A model generated the notes under the pieces. It saw nothing but the letters and a program-made list of their open reading frames with translations, was not told the origin of the DNA and searched no databases. From Psychrobacter sp. FME13 (GTDB lineage Bacteria > Pseudomonadota > Gammaproteobacteria > Pseudomonadales > Moraxellaceae): 38,874 nt of DNA. The stretch covers positions 1 to 38,874 of the forward strand of contig NZ_RRYV01000020.1 of NCBI RefSeq assembly GCF_014861395.1, read 5' to 3'. The position numbers and the translations under genes were made by a program. The first letter of the stretch is position 1. Each line of letters starts with the position of its first letter. Positions 25,743 through 35,121 of the stretch are shown here, piece by piece.

Positions 25743-27659
25743 TTATGGATGGTCTAAAGCAAGCTGTGCTTTTGCCATTACCTCACCCAGTGTTTTACAG
25801 GCCACCAGTGAATAAAAATCAAGCGAGACATTCAGCTGCTGTGACAGCTTTGTGGCGATGGTCATCAGCTGTTTGGGTTTTAGGTTTAAAGCAAGCAGTT
25901 GCGTATTGCCCCCTAGCGTTTGTATTTGCGTTTGGTGCTCGGATAGATGGCTTTTAAATAAGGGCAAGATGGTATCAATCACTTCTGCTGACAGGCTGGG
26001 ATCAGTGGGTATGCCCGCTATGACAGGCGTTGGCGCTATAGATAATCGTTCCTGCGCGAGGCTCAGTAGCTTGTTACGATCGACTTTGCTGTTCGCTGTC
26101 AGCGGTATGTCATCTATTAATAAAAACTTAGAGGGAATGTGCGAGCTTGGTAGCTGATCTTTTAGATAAACCCTTAGATCAATAGCGCTCAGATGCTGCT
26201 TGGACACACGGTTGGTATTGCTTGTGTCATGCCTATTGTTGATGGTATAAAGCGCCACCAGCTCATTGATCTCGGTGTTAGGATTTGTGCAGCTGATTAC
26301 TACGACATGATGAATGCCAGGATGGCTAGATAATGCATTTTCAACTTCAGATGCCGCGATGCGTACGCCTTTGACCTTGAGATAGCCTTCCTTGCGTCCT
26401 GAAAATATGATCGCGCCATCATCTCGATAATAACCCAAATCACTCATCTTAAAGGCCATGACCACGCCGCCATTTATCGTTTCAATGGGCATAAAGTCAT
26501 TGTGATGTATCTCTCCATCCAATAAGTAGCCATTTGATAAATTGATGCCAGACATATACATGGTGCCGATAGTGCCAGTCTCACAAGGCGCGTGCTGCTC
26601 ATTTAGAATATGATACTGGTTGTGTGCTAAGGCCTTCCCGTATGGAATGGTGTGTTGATCGTCGTCAAGGATCTCATGCCAAATACTCCAAATGGTGGTT
26701 TCTGTCGGCCCGCCTAAAGAAAACAGCCGTGCTTGGGGCAAGGTCTGTTTGAGCAGGGCAATCATAGATGGCTTGATATAGTCACCGCCTTGGGCAATTA
26801 AGCGCAGGGTCTTGATTTGATCATGACCACTCACCGTCAATAACATATCGACAATGGCAGGCACGCTACACCACAGTGTGATGTGATGTTTGGCGATCAA
26901 TGTTGCCCATGCACCCGCATCTTTTTGCTGCTCGGTAGTTGGGATGACCAGCGTCGCTGCCACTGATAGGGGCGCAAAAATATCGAATACAGACATGTCA
27001 TGATGAAAAGGCGTGATAGCCATACAGACATCATTATGAGTGATGTCCCAGTGTGCTATGGTTTGTTGCAAGACATTGGCGGTTGCCTGATTGTTTAAGA
27101 CCACACATTTTGGTTTTCCTGTGCTACCCGAAGTATAGAGATAGTAGGCAGGGCGGCGGCTTAAATCATAGGCACAAGACCAGTCACGCAGATCTATCGG
27201 TTCGTTATGACCGCGCGCGGTATCAATATTAATGATCGTTATTTGAATACCAGACAGCGGCGATAGTGGCCCCTGACTGACGGCAAAGTCGGCCCGACTA
27301 TTGGTCAGTAAGTAGTCAATCCTTGAGCGCGGTGCTTGTATATCAACAGGCAGCCAAACGATACCCATTAAGGCACATGCAATCGTGGTATAGACATGTT
27401 CAGGGCTCTTGTGCAAGCAAATGGCCACAACAGACCCAGCACGAATACCTTGCTGCCTAAAGGTTGCCATTATTGCTGCAACATGATGCCCCACCTCATG
27501 ATAGCTGATCGATTGATCAGCAAAAATAAGCGCGGTCTTATCTGGCGGTGTGACCAATATATTGGTCTTAATCGCAGCAAGATAGTCATGCAATACGACG
27601 TTTGCAAATGCAGCGTCTTGGTTGGGAATATAAACACCCTCTAGATGGTCATCACTCAC
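25743..27659 (-). CDS. basA: Amino-acid adenylation protein with degenerate carrier domain (BasA-like)
   Basis: A 638-residue NRPS adenylation protein that activates the amino acid of the siderophore. Core motifs: LYTSGSTGKPK (about 174-184), the A4 region FHHDMSVFDIFAPLS, A5 SLGGPTETTIWSIW, A8 GRKEGYLKVKGVRIAASEVE and A10 NSKVDR with the catalytic Lys. Residues read by hand at the ten specificity positions (DMFCAGLIWK) are closer to cysteine-type codes (DLYNLSLIWK) than to threonine (DFWNIGMVHK), but alignment by eye is uncertain. The last 80 residues resemble a carrier domain, yet the serine site reads LNLKPKQL: Pro595 replaces Ser. It must load another protein, most likely BasB. Start is GTG with AAGGA 11 bases before it; 32 bases after basF. 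Confidence 0.85.
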   Translation of the reverse strand: MSDDHLEGVYIPNQDAAFANVVLHDYLAAIKTNILVTPPDKTALIFADQSISYHEVGHHVAAIMATFRQQGIRAGSVVAICLHKSPEHVYTTIACALMGIVWLPVDIQAPRSRIDYLLTNSRADFAVSQGPLSPLSGIQITIINIDTARGHNEPIDLRDWSCAYDLSRRPAYYLYTSGSTGKPKCVVLNNQATANVLQQTIAHWDITHNDVCMAITPFHHDMSVFDIFAPLSVAATLVIPTTEQQKDAGAWATLIAKHHITLWCSVPAIVDMLLTVSGHDQIKTLRLIAQGGDYIKPSMIALLKQTLPQARLFSLGGPTETTIWSIWHEILDDDQHTIPYGKALAHNQYHILNEQHAPCETGTIGTMYMSGINLSNGYLLDGEIHHNDFMPIETINGGVVMAFKMSDLGYYRDDGAIIFSGRKEGYLKVKGVRIAASEVENALSSHPGIHHVVVISCTNPNTEINELVALYTINNRHDTSNTNRVSKQHLSAIDLRVYLKDQLPSSHIPSKFLLIDDIPLTANSKVDRNKLLSLAQERLSIAPTPVIAGIPTDPSLSAEVIDTILPLFKSHLSEHQTQIQTLGGNTQLLALNLKPKQLMTIATKLSQQLNVSLDFYSLVACKTLGEVMAKAQLALDHP

Positions 27660-27691
27660 GTTCTTTATATCCTTTTATCTAGGGGAACTAT

Positions 27692-28561
27692 TTAGGCTGA
27701 CTTTTGCTGCTGTTGTATCAAATCCCACCAGTTAGACAAGGTTGGATTGCGTGCAATCTCTTCAAAACCAATATCAACGCCATATCCTTTAAACTCGGCG
27801 GCAAGCTGCATGATCCTAAGCGAGTCTAACCCGTAGACAATTAAATTCTCCTCAGGGTCGATCTCTTCCTCTTCCTCAATGAGCTGCTCAACTCGGGTAT
27901 GAAGCCACTGTTTGGTGATCTTGTCCGTTTTTGCCCCAACGATCGCCTCGGTATTTAGCACTTGACCACAACGCGAAGACACATACTGTAATGCCATGCG
28001 ATGCTCCGCTTCTGAGAAGTCAGCAACCGCATCACCGACTAAGAAGCATTGAATGTCACTCATAAACGCATCTATAGCGGTCACCATACAGCCAATATGG
28101 GCATAAACCCCGCCCACAATCAGCTGGTCACGGTTCCAGCCTTGCATACGCGCCTGCAAGTCTGAGCGGGCAAACGCGCTGTAGCGCCACTTGGTCAAGA
28201 CGGTATCTGTGTCAGCTGGGGTGAGCGGATCGACAATGGGTTGCTGATCGGCTGTCGATGCTGGCAAGCCTGCGCCCCACATGGCATTGAGTAGGGCGCG
28301 GTCTTCCTCTGGCTGCTCATAAGGCTGGGCGGTATATACCACAGGGACGCCATTGTCATAAGCCCATTGGCGCAGGCGTGTTAAATGCTGGATCAAGGTA
28401 TTGATAAGTGTACTGTCCGTCTCATAAAAATTAATAAAATAACGCTGCATGTCATGGATTAGAAGTACGGCTCGTTTGGCATCGAGTTGCCAATTTACTT
28501 TATTGGCGGGGTAGCTTTCAGGCTGCGGCATGGGGTAGTCGGAGAGGGTTTTGATGGTCAT
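27692..28561 (-). CDS. basF: Isochorismatase with aryl carrier domain (BasF/EntB)
   Basis: A 289-residue two-domain protein. The N-terminal isochorismatase (about 1-205) hydrolyses isochorismate to 2,3-dihydro-DHB and pyruvate; it shows VLLIHDMQRYFINF, WGAGLPAS, TKWRYSAFARSDL and GGVYAHIGCM. The C-terminal aryl carrier domain (about 212-289) has NLIVYGLDSLRIMQL with the phosphopantetheine attachment Ser247. BasE loads DHB onto this serine, and the cyclization domains of BasD take it from there. The gene lies 48 bases after basE and 32 before basA in the minus-strand unit basE-basF-basA. Confidence 0.95.
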   Translation of the reverse strand: MTIKTLSDYPMPQPESYPANKVNWQLDAKRAVLLIHDMQRYFINFYETDSTLINTLIQHLTRLRQWAYDNGVPVVYTAQPYEQPEEDRALLNAMWGAGLPASTADQQPIVDPLTPADTDTVLTKWRYSAFARSDLQARMQGWNRDQLIVGGVYAHIGCMVTAIDAFMSDIQCFLVGDAVADFSEAEHRMALQYVSSRCGQVLNTEAIVGAKTDKITKQWLHTRVEQLIEEEEEIDPEENLIVYGLDSLRIMQLAAEFKGYGVDIGFEEIARNPTLSNWWDLIQQQQKSA

Positions 28562-28609
28562 ACAAGGCTCGCTATTGAATTTGAAAGTATTGGGATGGTC
28601 ATAAAATCA

Positions 28610-30253
28610 TTAAAGTAATTGAAGAGTACGCAGGGCTTTTTTGTCGGTTTTGCCCACGGCGGTTAAGGGCATAGACTCAATAAACTTGAAACGATCAGGG
28701 ATTTTGTACTGAGCGATACCTGTGTTTAGTAAATAACGCCGTAGCGTTGATGCTTTGATATTAGGGTCACGAGAGATGATGTAGAGGCAGCTTTTTTCAC
28801 CAAGTCGCGGGTCGGTGATGGCGATGAGCGCGGCGTTTAACACATCAGGATGCGCAAGAATGAGGTTTTCAATTTCCTCAGAAGCGATCTTTTCCCCGCC
28901 ACGATTGATCTGGTCTTTGACGCGCCCCACAACGCGCAAATTGCCCTCAGGGGTGCGCTGTACCAAATCGCCAGAGGCATAGTAGCCATTCTTATCAAAT
29001 GCGTTGGCATTGTGCTCAGGGCTTTGGTAATATCCGCAAAAAGTGTAAGGCCCGCGGGTGGTCAGCATGCCCACCTCACCCTCTGGGACAGGATTGCCTT
29101 GCTCATCAACAATCATCACCTCATCATCTGGACTTATCGGTCGCCCTTGGCTAGTGAATATTTGCTCATCAGCATCATCCAAGCGAGTGTAATTCACCAG
29201 TCCCTCAGCCATACCAAAAACCTGCTGTAAAGCACAGCCAAATACTATAGGCACTTTTCGTGCGAGCGTCTCAGAGAAATTTGCCCCGCCGACCTGTATC
29301 AGCTGCAAGGTTTTCAGCTGTGCTGCATGTTTGGGCGCTTGCTCTATCCACGCCACGACCGCACTTGGTACTAGTGACGCCATAGTGACACCATAACGCG
29401 CAATGATTGAAAAGCATTTTAAGGGCTCAGGATCAGGTGCCATAACGACTGTGCCTCCTGCATACAGCACGCCAAGCGCGCCAGGAGAGCTCATCATAAA
29501 ATTGTGCGGTGCCGGTAGCGCGCAAAGCAGCCGCGTATCAGTATCCAGTCTGCAAATATCAGCACTCGCTCTGACACTATAGTAATAGTCGTTGTGTGTA
29601 CGCGGGATTAGCTTGGGCGTGCCCGTACTACCGCCGGACAACTGAAAAAAAGCCACCTCATCGGCGGGGGTAGGCGAGTAGAGCACAGGATGCGCATCGT
29701 CAGCATCCACCATATCGCTGGCTGCTATCCATGTCTCCAGTCTGTATTTACTTGCCGTATTTGCAGCGTCATTCAGGGTTAAGACAAGCTGCGGGCTCAG
29801 ATCAGTAGCATGAAGCTCATTAATAAAGTCATCGTCTTTAAACACCTCGTGAGTCGCTGACACGATAAGTAACTGTGGTTTAATTTGCTGACAAAAGCTA
29901 CGTAGCTCATGCTGCCGATGGGAATAAAGCGCATTTAAGGGAACGACACCTATTTTTAATAGCGCAAAAAAAACAATATAAAATTCAGCCGTGTTGGGCA
30001 GCTGCACCAAGGCGGTGTCTCCTTTGCCAATACCTTGAGCGCTGATGCGATGGGCTAGATGGGTAGATAAGTCATCTAACGCTTGATAGCTGAGCTGACG
30101 ATCACCGCAGATCAGCGCCGTCGCTTTAGGGTCGCTGGCACAGCGCTGAGACAGGATATGTGTCAGTGGTTCATTGATCCAATAGCCTTGGGTTATATAG
30201 TGCTGCGCTCTGTTTTTTGGCCAAGGATAAAATTTAATAAGCGGTTTAATCAT
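28610..30253 (-). CDS. basE: 2,3-dihydroxybenzoate-AMP ligase (BasE/EntE)
   Basis: A 547-residue stand-alone adenylating enzyme that activates DHB with ATP and transfers it to the aryl carrier domain of BasF. Motifs: FFQLSGGSTGTPKLIPRTHN (P-loop-like), CALPAPHNFMMSSPGALGVL, VFGMAEGLVNYTRLDD (the aryl-acid adenylase version of A5), YYASGDLVQRTPEGNLRVVG, KDQINRGGEKIASEEIENL and AVGKTDKKAL with the catalytic Lys. NF in the PAPHNFMMSSPG segment is typical of DHB-specific members. It is the first gene of the minus-strand unit, directly behind the Fur box at 30351 shared with basD. Confidence 0.95.
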   Translation of the reverse strand: MIKPLIKFYPWPKNRAQHYITQGYWINEPLTHILSQRCASDPKATALICGDRQLSYQALDDLSTHLAHRISAQGIGKGDTALVQLPNTAEFYIVFFALLKIGVVPLNALYSHRQHELRSFCQQIKPQLLIVSATHEVFKDDDFINELHATDLSPQLVLTLNDAANTASKYRLETWIAASDMVDADDAHPVLYSPTPADEVAFFQLSGGSTGTPKLIPRTHNDYYYSVRASADICRLDTDTRLLCALPAPHNFMMSSPGALGVLYAGGTVVMAPDPEPLKCFSIIARYGVTMASLVPSAVVAWIEQAPKHAAQLKTLQLIQVGGANFSETLARKVPIVFGCALQQVFGMAEGLVNYTRLDDADEQIFTSQGRPISPDDEVMIVDEQGNPVPEGEVGMLTTRGPYTFCGYYQSPEHNANAFDKNGYYASGDLVQRTPEGNLRVVGRVKDQINRGGEKIASEEIENLILAHPDVLNAALIAITDPRLGEKSCLYIISRDPNIKASTLRRYLLNTGIAQYKIPDRFKFIESMPLTAVGKTDKKALRTLQLL

Positions 30254-30350
30254 ATTGTCAAAACCTTAGCGAAACGGTGCTACGTCATAGTGAAAAAAAA
30301 TATCAGGGCAATAAAACAACAATCATCAATTATTGTTTGTAAATGTTAAT

Positions 30351-30369
30351 GCTAATGATTATCATTTGT
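30351..30369. promoter_or_regulatory. Fur box between basE and basD
   Basis: GCTAATGATTATCATTTGT matches the Fur consensus well. It lies 98 bases before basE (minus) and 48 before basD (plus), so one site can control both units basE-basF-basA and basD-basC. Its core and right flank (TAATGATTATCATTTGTG) are identical to the site at 38838. Confidence 0.85.
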
Positions 30370-30416
30370 GATACAGTGCCTCATATATATTATTTTGTCA
30401 ACTGAGTAAGCACATC

Positions 30417-33314
30417 ATGAGTGAATTAACTCCCATGCAAGCAGCCTGCTGGTTTGGTCGTATCAGCGAATCTGAGTTTTTAGGTGGGGTGGCTGCCCAT
30501 CTTTATGTTGAATTTGATGGGCAATCAATTGATTTACAAAAGCTAGAGTCGGCCTTACAGCATATGCATTTGAAGCACTCTATCTTGAGAATGCGCCTCA
30601 GCTCAGATGGCATTGCTACTATTGCTGCATCTGCACCAAAAACCCTGCTTGAAATTGATGATTTAAGCGTGCTAACTCCCCAAAAACAAATACAGTATTT
30701 GCAAGATAAACGTGAGCAATGGACGCACCAGCAGCTGGATCTGACCAGTGGTCAAACGGCAAGGTACTCCATCAGTCTGCTCAATCAATCAAACTTTCGT
30801 TTGCATATTGACACAGATATGATCGCGGTCGATCCCTCCAGCTTTTGTCAGTTGATAGAGGAGTTGGCGGCGTGTTATCAAGGCATAGTCACCACTGCTA
30901 CGCCTGTTGTCTGCTTTTTTGATTGGCATGAAGCCATGCAAGCAGATGCAAGCATCAAGCAGCGCCATCATAGAGACAAAGCATGGTGGCGGGCGCGTCT
31001 TCCAGATATCGCCCCAATGCCCTCATTGCCAGTGAGTAATAACGCAGCAAAAACGGCGCAGAGTCATTGTCTCAGTGAGCAGCTGACAAGCGTAGAATAC
31101 CAAGCGTTACGGCAGCTGGCACGTCAGCGAAAAATCACTTTTTCTAGCATGATGCTTGGTTTGTTTGCTTTTGCCTTGTGTCAGGCCACCCAAGATACTT
31201 TCTTTAGGCTCAATGTTCCAACCTTTTGGCGCGCGCCTGTGGTAGAGAATATTGACCAGTGTATTGGCGATTTTTCTAATTTTGTCATTGTCAATATAGA
31301 CACAGCGGCAGCCAAAACCTTGGGTACGCTTTGTCAAGATGTGGCTGATCAAATGATTGAGCTGCTAGACCATACCCATTATGCGGGTGTCAATATCATG
31401 AGAGATTTATCTCGCTATCATGGTGCTGCCCAGCAGACGCCTGTGGTGTTTACTGCCGCTTTGGATTTACCACAAGGGGTGCTGTTTTCTGAAAGTGTCA
31501 AACAAGCTTTTGGTGAAATGACATGGACAACATCTCAAGGTCCGCAGGTTGCCTTGGATGCTCAGGTGGTACGTGTGGAGAATGGCGTACTGGTGAATTG
31601 GGACATACGTCTAGACACATTACCACTGGCATGGGTCACTGCGCTGTTTCACTCATTTATCGGCTTACTGAGAGAAGTCGGTCAAAATCCTGCTGTTCTG
31701 GATATGATGTTTAATCAACTGCCCAAAGGCATTATTTATCAACCTGAGCAGCCAGCCGATCACAAAACCATAATGACTGACGAGCAGCCATTGTCCGCGA
31801 TACAAGAAGCCTATCTACTTGGTCGTACGACGCAGTTGCCGCTTGGCGGCGTTGCCATGCAGGAGTTCCGTGAATACTATGGTCGTATGGATATGACTGT
31901 GCTCAAGCAGCGCTTGACGGATATTGTTAAGCGGCATGAGGGTCTACGCACTCATATCAATGTGACCACACTGACTCAGTATGTGAGCAATGATAGCTGT
32001 ATCAATCTACAAGAGATTGATTTGCACCACCTCTCAGCCAAAGAGGCCACTATCTATCTACAGTCTTATCGAGAGACGTATACACACCAAATGTTTGATT
32101 TGCAGGGCGCACCTTGGAACATCACGGCCTTTCATTTAACAGATGGCTTTTTGCGCCTTTTTATACGCTTTGATGCGCTCATTCTTGATGGCCGTGCGAT
32201 CGCGTCTTTAATGCTTGAGCTGTTTGCATCGCCGTACGCCACAACCACATGTATGACGATTCCTACTGTGACAACAGACACGCCTGCTAAAGCTGAATCT
32301 AAAGCGGCGACACGTGCAGTGGATATGGCCTACTGGGTACAAAAGCTGTCTGCCGTTACCAATGTGCCTGCATTGCCATGGATCAAACCATTAAATGAGC
32401 TGGGCGCTGCCCATTTTGTGCGCCGCAGTTTGGTCGTACCCGCAGATACGTTTCGGCAATTGGGGAAAATTGGGGCAAAACAAGGGCTGTTTAAAAACTC
32501 TGTGATTATGGCACTCATTCTAGAGCTGCTCTCACAAGTGCAGACACAATTGCAGGTACAGCAATCCATCGTGGTTGCGGTGCCCGTTTTACCCTTATAT
32601 ACAGGTACGCTGGTCAATAACTCCACCTTTATGGCGGTTGAGTGGGCAGGTGGTACAGAAAACTTCGTTCAGCAAGCCTCAAATTTACAAGTCGATGTGC
32701 TCGAAGGCTTACAGCATTTGTCATTCTCAGGAGTAGACTTGGCGCGATTGCTCTTTGAAAAATTCAATGCCGCGCCTGTGTTGCCTATCGTAATTACCAA
32801 TGGTTTGTCTTGGCCGGTTCTTACAGCAGATGCGCCAATGAGTTTAGAGCGTGGATTAACCCAAACGCCGCAGGTAGCGATTGATATTCGCTTTACCACC
32901 CAGTGTGATGGCGCGCTCGTGTTTGATATCGACCATGTGCCCAAAGCCATTGCCACCAAGACCATTGATTGCTTGTTGCAGGCTATCGATACCGCGATAC
33001 ATCAAATTGTCGCCTCACAAGCCTTGCACTTTGATGTATCGCCATATCTGCCTATCGCTACAGAGCAAAGCGCTGATGTGACTTCCACGTTTTGCCAGCA
33101 AGCCTTATTTGATATTTATTTGGACACCATCGGTCAGATGAGTGATACCCCTGTCGATAAAACCATGAATTTTATGACCATTGGTCTGCGCCCTCAGCAC
33201 CTCAAAACCATCTCAAAGCGCCTTTATGACACTTATGCAGTGCAGCTCTCGCCAGCGCAGCTACTGCATTGCCGCGATGTGACTGAGGTGCTGAGGCTCT
33301 TAAAGACTGGATAG
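30417..33314 (+). CDS. basD: Nonribosomal peptide synthetase with tandem cyclization domains and a degenerate carrier domain (BasD-like)
   Basis: A 965-residue protein with two heterocyclization domains. Cy1 (about 1-430) starts MSELTPMQAACWFGRISESE, then GGVAAHLYVEFDG, and has the DxxxxD motif DMIAVD at 134-139. Cy2 (about 455-880) has LSAIQEAYLLGRTTQLPLGG and DALILD at 586-591. Both keep the two Asp residues needed for this type of domain. The last 75 residues look like a carrier domain, but the serine position reads TIGLRPQHL, with Pro926 in place of Ser, so it cannot be phosphopantetheinylated there. Expected role: condense DHB (from BasF) with the amino acid on BasB and cyclise it to an azoline. 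One of the tandem domains may condense and the other cyclise, as proposed for VibF. Confidence 0.88.
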   Translation: MSELTPMQAACWFGRISESEFLGGVAAHLYVEFDGQSIDLQKLESALQHMHLKHSILRMRLSSDGIATIAASAPKTLLEIDDLSVLTPQKQIQYLQDKREQWTHQQLDLTSGQTARYSISLLNQSNFRLHIDTDMIAVDPSSFCQLIEELAACYQGIVTTATPVVCFFDWHEAMQADASIKQRHHRDKAWWRARLPDIAPMPSLPVSNNAAKTAQSHCLSEQLTSVEYQALRQLARQRKITFSSMMLGLFAFALCQATQDTFFRLNVPTFWRAPVVENIDQCIGDFSNFVIVNIDTAAAKTLGTLCQDVADQMIELLDHTHYAGVNIMRDLSRYHGAAQQTPVVFTAALDLPQGVLFSESVKQAFGEMTWTTSQGPQVALDAQVVRVENGVLVNWDIRLDTLPLAWVTALFHSFIGLLREVGQNPAVLDMMFNQLPKGIIYQPEQPADHKTIMTDEQPLSAIQEAYLLGRTTQLPLGGVAMQEFREYYGRMDMTVLKQRLTDIVKRHEGLRTHINVTTLTQYVSNDSCINLQEIDLHHLSAKEATIYLQSYRETYTHQMFDLQGAPWNITAFHLTDGFLRLFIRFDALILDGRAIASLMLELFASPYATTTCMTIPTVTTDTPAKAESKAATRAVDMAYWVQKLSAVTNVPALPWIKPLNELGAAHFVRRSLVVPADTFRQLGKIGAKQGLFKNSVIMALILELLSQVQTQLQVQQSIVVAVPVLPLYTGTLVNNSTFMAVEWAGGTENFVQQASNLQVDVLEGLQHLSFSGVDLARLLFEKFNAAPVLPIVITNGLSWPVLTADAPMSLERGLTQTPQVAIDIRFTTQCDGALVFDIDHVPKAIATKTIDCLLQAIDTAIHQIVASQALHFDVSPYLPIATEQSADVTSTFCQQALFDIYLDTIGQMSDTPVDKTMNFMTIGLRPQHLKTISKRLYDTYAVQLSPAQLLHCRDVTEVLRLLKTG

Positions 33315-33418
33315 CCCGCGCAACAAAGCGCTGCAAAAGAGACATGCTGCTGCAATGACATAGTAAAAATCAGCACTATTAAATATTGGAATCGTTTGAC
33401 ATTAAGGGCTTATGTACA

Positions 33419-34771
33419 ATGAATAAAAAAATTGCCGACATTATTGGTATTGGTATTGGGCCCTTTAATTTGGGCTTGGCGGCGTTGCTCTCCGAGCATC
33501 GCACTATTCAGGCGAGATTTTTAGAGCGTAAGCACGAGTTTCAGTGGCATAAAGGACTGCTTTTGTCTGGTGCGACGCTGCAAGTCCCTTTTTTTGCCGA
33601 CCTTGTCACGATGGCAGATCCATGCCATCAGCTGAGCTATTTAAACTATTTGCATCAGCATGACCGCTTATACCAGTTTTATTACTATGAGCACTTTTTA
33701 ATCCCGCGCGTTGAATACAATCACTATTGCCGCTGGGCCGCTACGCAGTTACCCAGCTGCCATTTTGGTGAGCATGTTGACGATGTCACTTACGATGCCA
33801 AGCAAGATCACTTTGTCATCGACAGTACATTAGCATCAGGAGGAAAAACACAAGGAGAAAAAAAACAGTATCGCAGCACCAATCTGGCCATTGGTATTGG
33901 TACAAGACCAAATATACCCAAATGGCTGGCCGAAAATAACCATCCTTTGGTCAAGCATGCGGCGGAGTTTGCCTCCTTACAACAAGCCTTAGCGCAATGT
34001 CAAAAAGTGACCGTTGTTGGCTCAGGACAAAGTGCGGCTGAGTGTGTACTAGCACTGCTAAGATCATTGACGCCAACTCAAGTTGCCGCAGGAGCGGGCA
34101 TTCGCTGGATCAGCCGCTCAGCAGGATTTCATCCTATGGAGTCCTCAAAGCTTGGCCAAGAGTGCTTTACACCCGCGTATATGCAGTACTTTCAAAGCCT
34201 GTCTCGAGAAAAACGCCGTGACATCGCAGGGGAACAAGGGCTGTTATATAAAGGGATCAGCTGCTCAACCATCGCCGATATATATGATCTGCTGTATGAG
34301 CGTTCCATCGGTGGCAAGCCTACGGGCTTATCTCTACATCCCAACTGCGAAGTGGAAGCTATTGCAAAAAATATCCAATCAGGGGCGCTTGAGATCAAGT
34401 GTTTGCACACGCAGCTAGCGCAGCGCTTTAGCCTAGAGACAGACGCCGTGATTGCGGCTGTCGGTTATGTGCATGACTGGCCACAATGGTTGACGCAATT
34501 AAAAGGGTCGGTACTGGCAACGGACAGTAATGATGATTTTATAGTGCAAGAAGATTTTACGGCGCTTAGGTGTGATGCAGGTTTGGGACGAATATTTATA
34601 CAAAATTCAGAAATATTCCAACAAGGAGTCGGTTCTCCAGACTTGGGTATTGGTGCCAATCGCAATGCAGTGATTATCAATCAGTTACTGGGTCGCGAGG
34701 TGTATCGCATTGCTAGCGGCACGGCTTTTCAAACGTATGGTATTCCTGAAGATGCGCTCTTAGATCGGTAA
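33419..34771 (+). CDS. basC: Histamine (amine) N-monooxygenase (BasC-like)
   Basis: A 450-residue flavin-dependent N-hydroxylating monooxygenase of the lysine/ornithine N-oxygenase family. FAD binding: DIIGIGIGPFNLGLAALL at the N terminus. NADPH binding: VTVVGSGQSAAECVLALL near residue 195. The C-terminal motif is AVGYVHDWP, and the end VGSPDLGIGANRNAVIINQL is typical. With basG in the same locus the likely substrate is histamine, giving N-hydroxyhistamine, which supplies the hydroxamate iron ligand. The frame is open back to TTG 33386, but ATG 33419 (MNKKIADIIG) is preferred for its AAGGG site and family length. It follows basD by 104 bases. Confidence 0.9.
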   Translation: MNKKIADIIGIGIGPFNLGLAALLSEHRTIQARFLERKHEFQWHKGLLLSGATLQVPFFADLVTMADPCHQLSYLNYLHQHDRLYQFYYYEHFLIPRVEYNHYCRWAATQLPSCHFGEHVDDVTYDAKQDHFVIDSTLASGGKTQGEKKQYRSTNLAIGIGTRPNIPKWLAENNHPLVKHAAEFASLQQALAQCQKVTVVGSGQSAAECVLALLRSLTPTQVAAGAGIRWISRSAGFHPMESSKLGQECFTPAYMQYFQSLSREKRRDIAGEQGLLYKGISCSTIADIYDLLYERSIGGKPTGLSLHPNCEVEAIAKNIQSGALEIKCLHTQLAQRFSLETDAVIAAVGYVHDWPQWLTQLKGSVLATDSNDDFIVQEDFTALRCDAGLGRIFIQNSEIFQQGVGSPDLGIGANRNAVIINQLLGREVYRIASGTAFQTYGIPEDALLDR

Positions 34772-35121
34772 TAAGGCTTAGGGTATATTGATCAGGGTAA
34801 AGAAGTGAGCCACTTACGTGTTTGGTGGTGAATCAATGGGGGGGGGGGCTGTCTTACTGACGGTAAGCACAGCCTTTTTTTTCTGTTTTTTATTATAAGT
34901 ATAGTGGGGCATGTCCATATCGGTTTGATGATGCCGATAAGGTGTGTTAAAACAGCTGAATTTTGTTAGACGGTGCCAAACATCTGCTAAGTATGGCTAT
35001 ATTTACAGCGATATTTTTTGTCGTTGATGACAATAGCTGTCGTTTGGCGCATCACTAATACCGCTTTGTTACCACTGATGCTTATGAGTGAAACTCTATT
35101 CTCAAGCGCAGCAGATTTTTC
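34772..35121. other. Intergenic region between basC and bauD
   Basis: This 350-base region contains a run of 11 G (34838-34848) running into the basC terminator (34847-34882). The following 240 bases hold no open frame, RNA gene or Fur-box-like site that I could recognise, though they should contain the bauD promoter. Confidence 0.5.
34847..34882 (+). terminator. Intrinsic terminator after basC
   Basis: GGCTGT and CTTAC (34847-34857) pair with GTAAG and ACAGCC (34863-34874) with one bulged C, and eight T residues follow (34875-34882). It ends the basD-basC transcript, so the bau transport genes should have their own promoter or depend on read-through. Confidence 0.85.

Noticed and set aside
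28850..29230. 126-residue plus-strand open frame inside basE
   Set aside because: It is antisense to conserved adenylation motifs of basE and has no recognisable domain.
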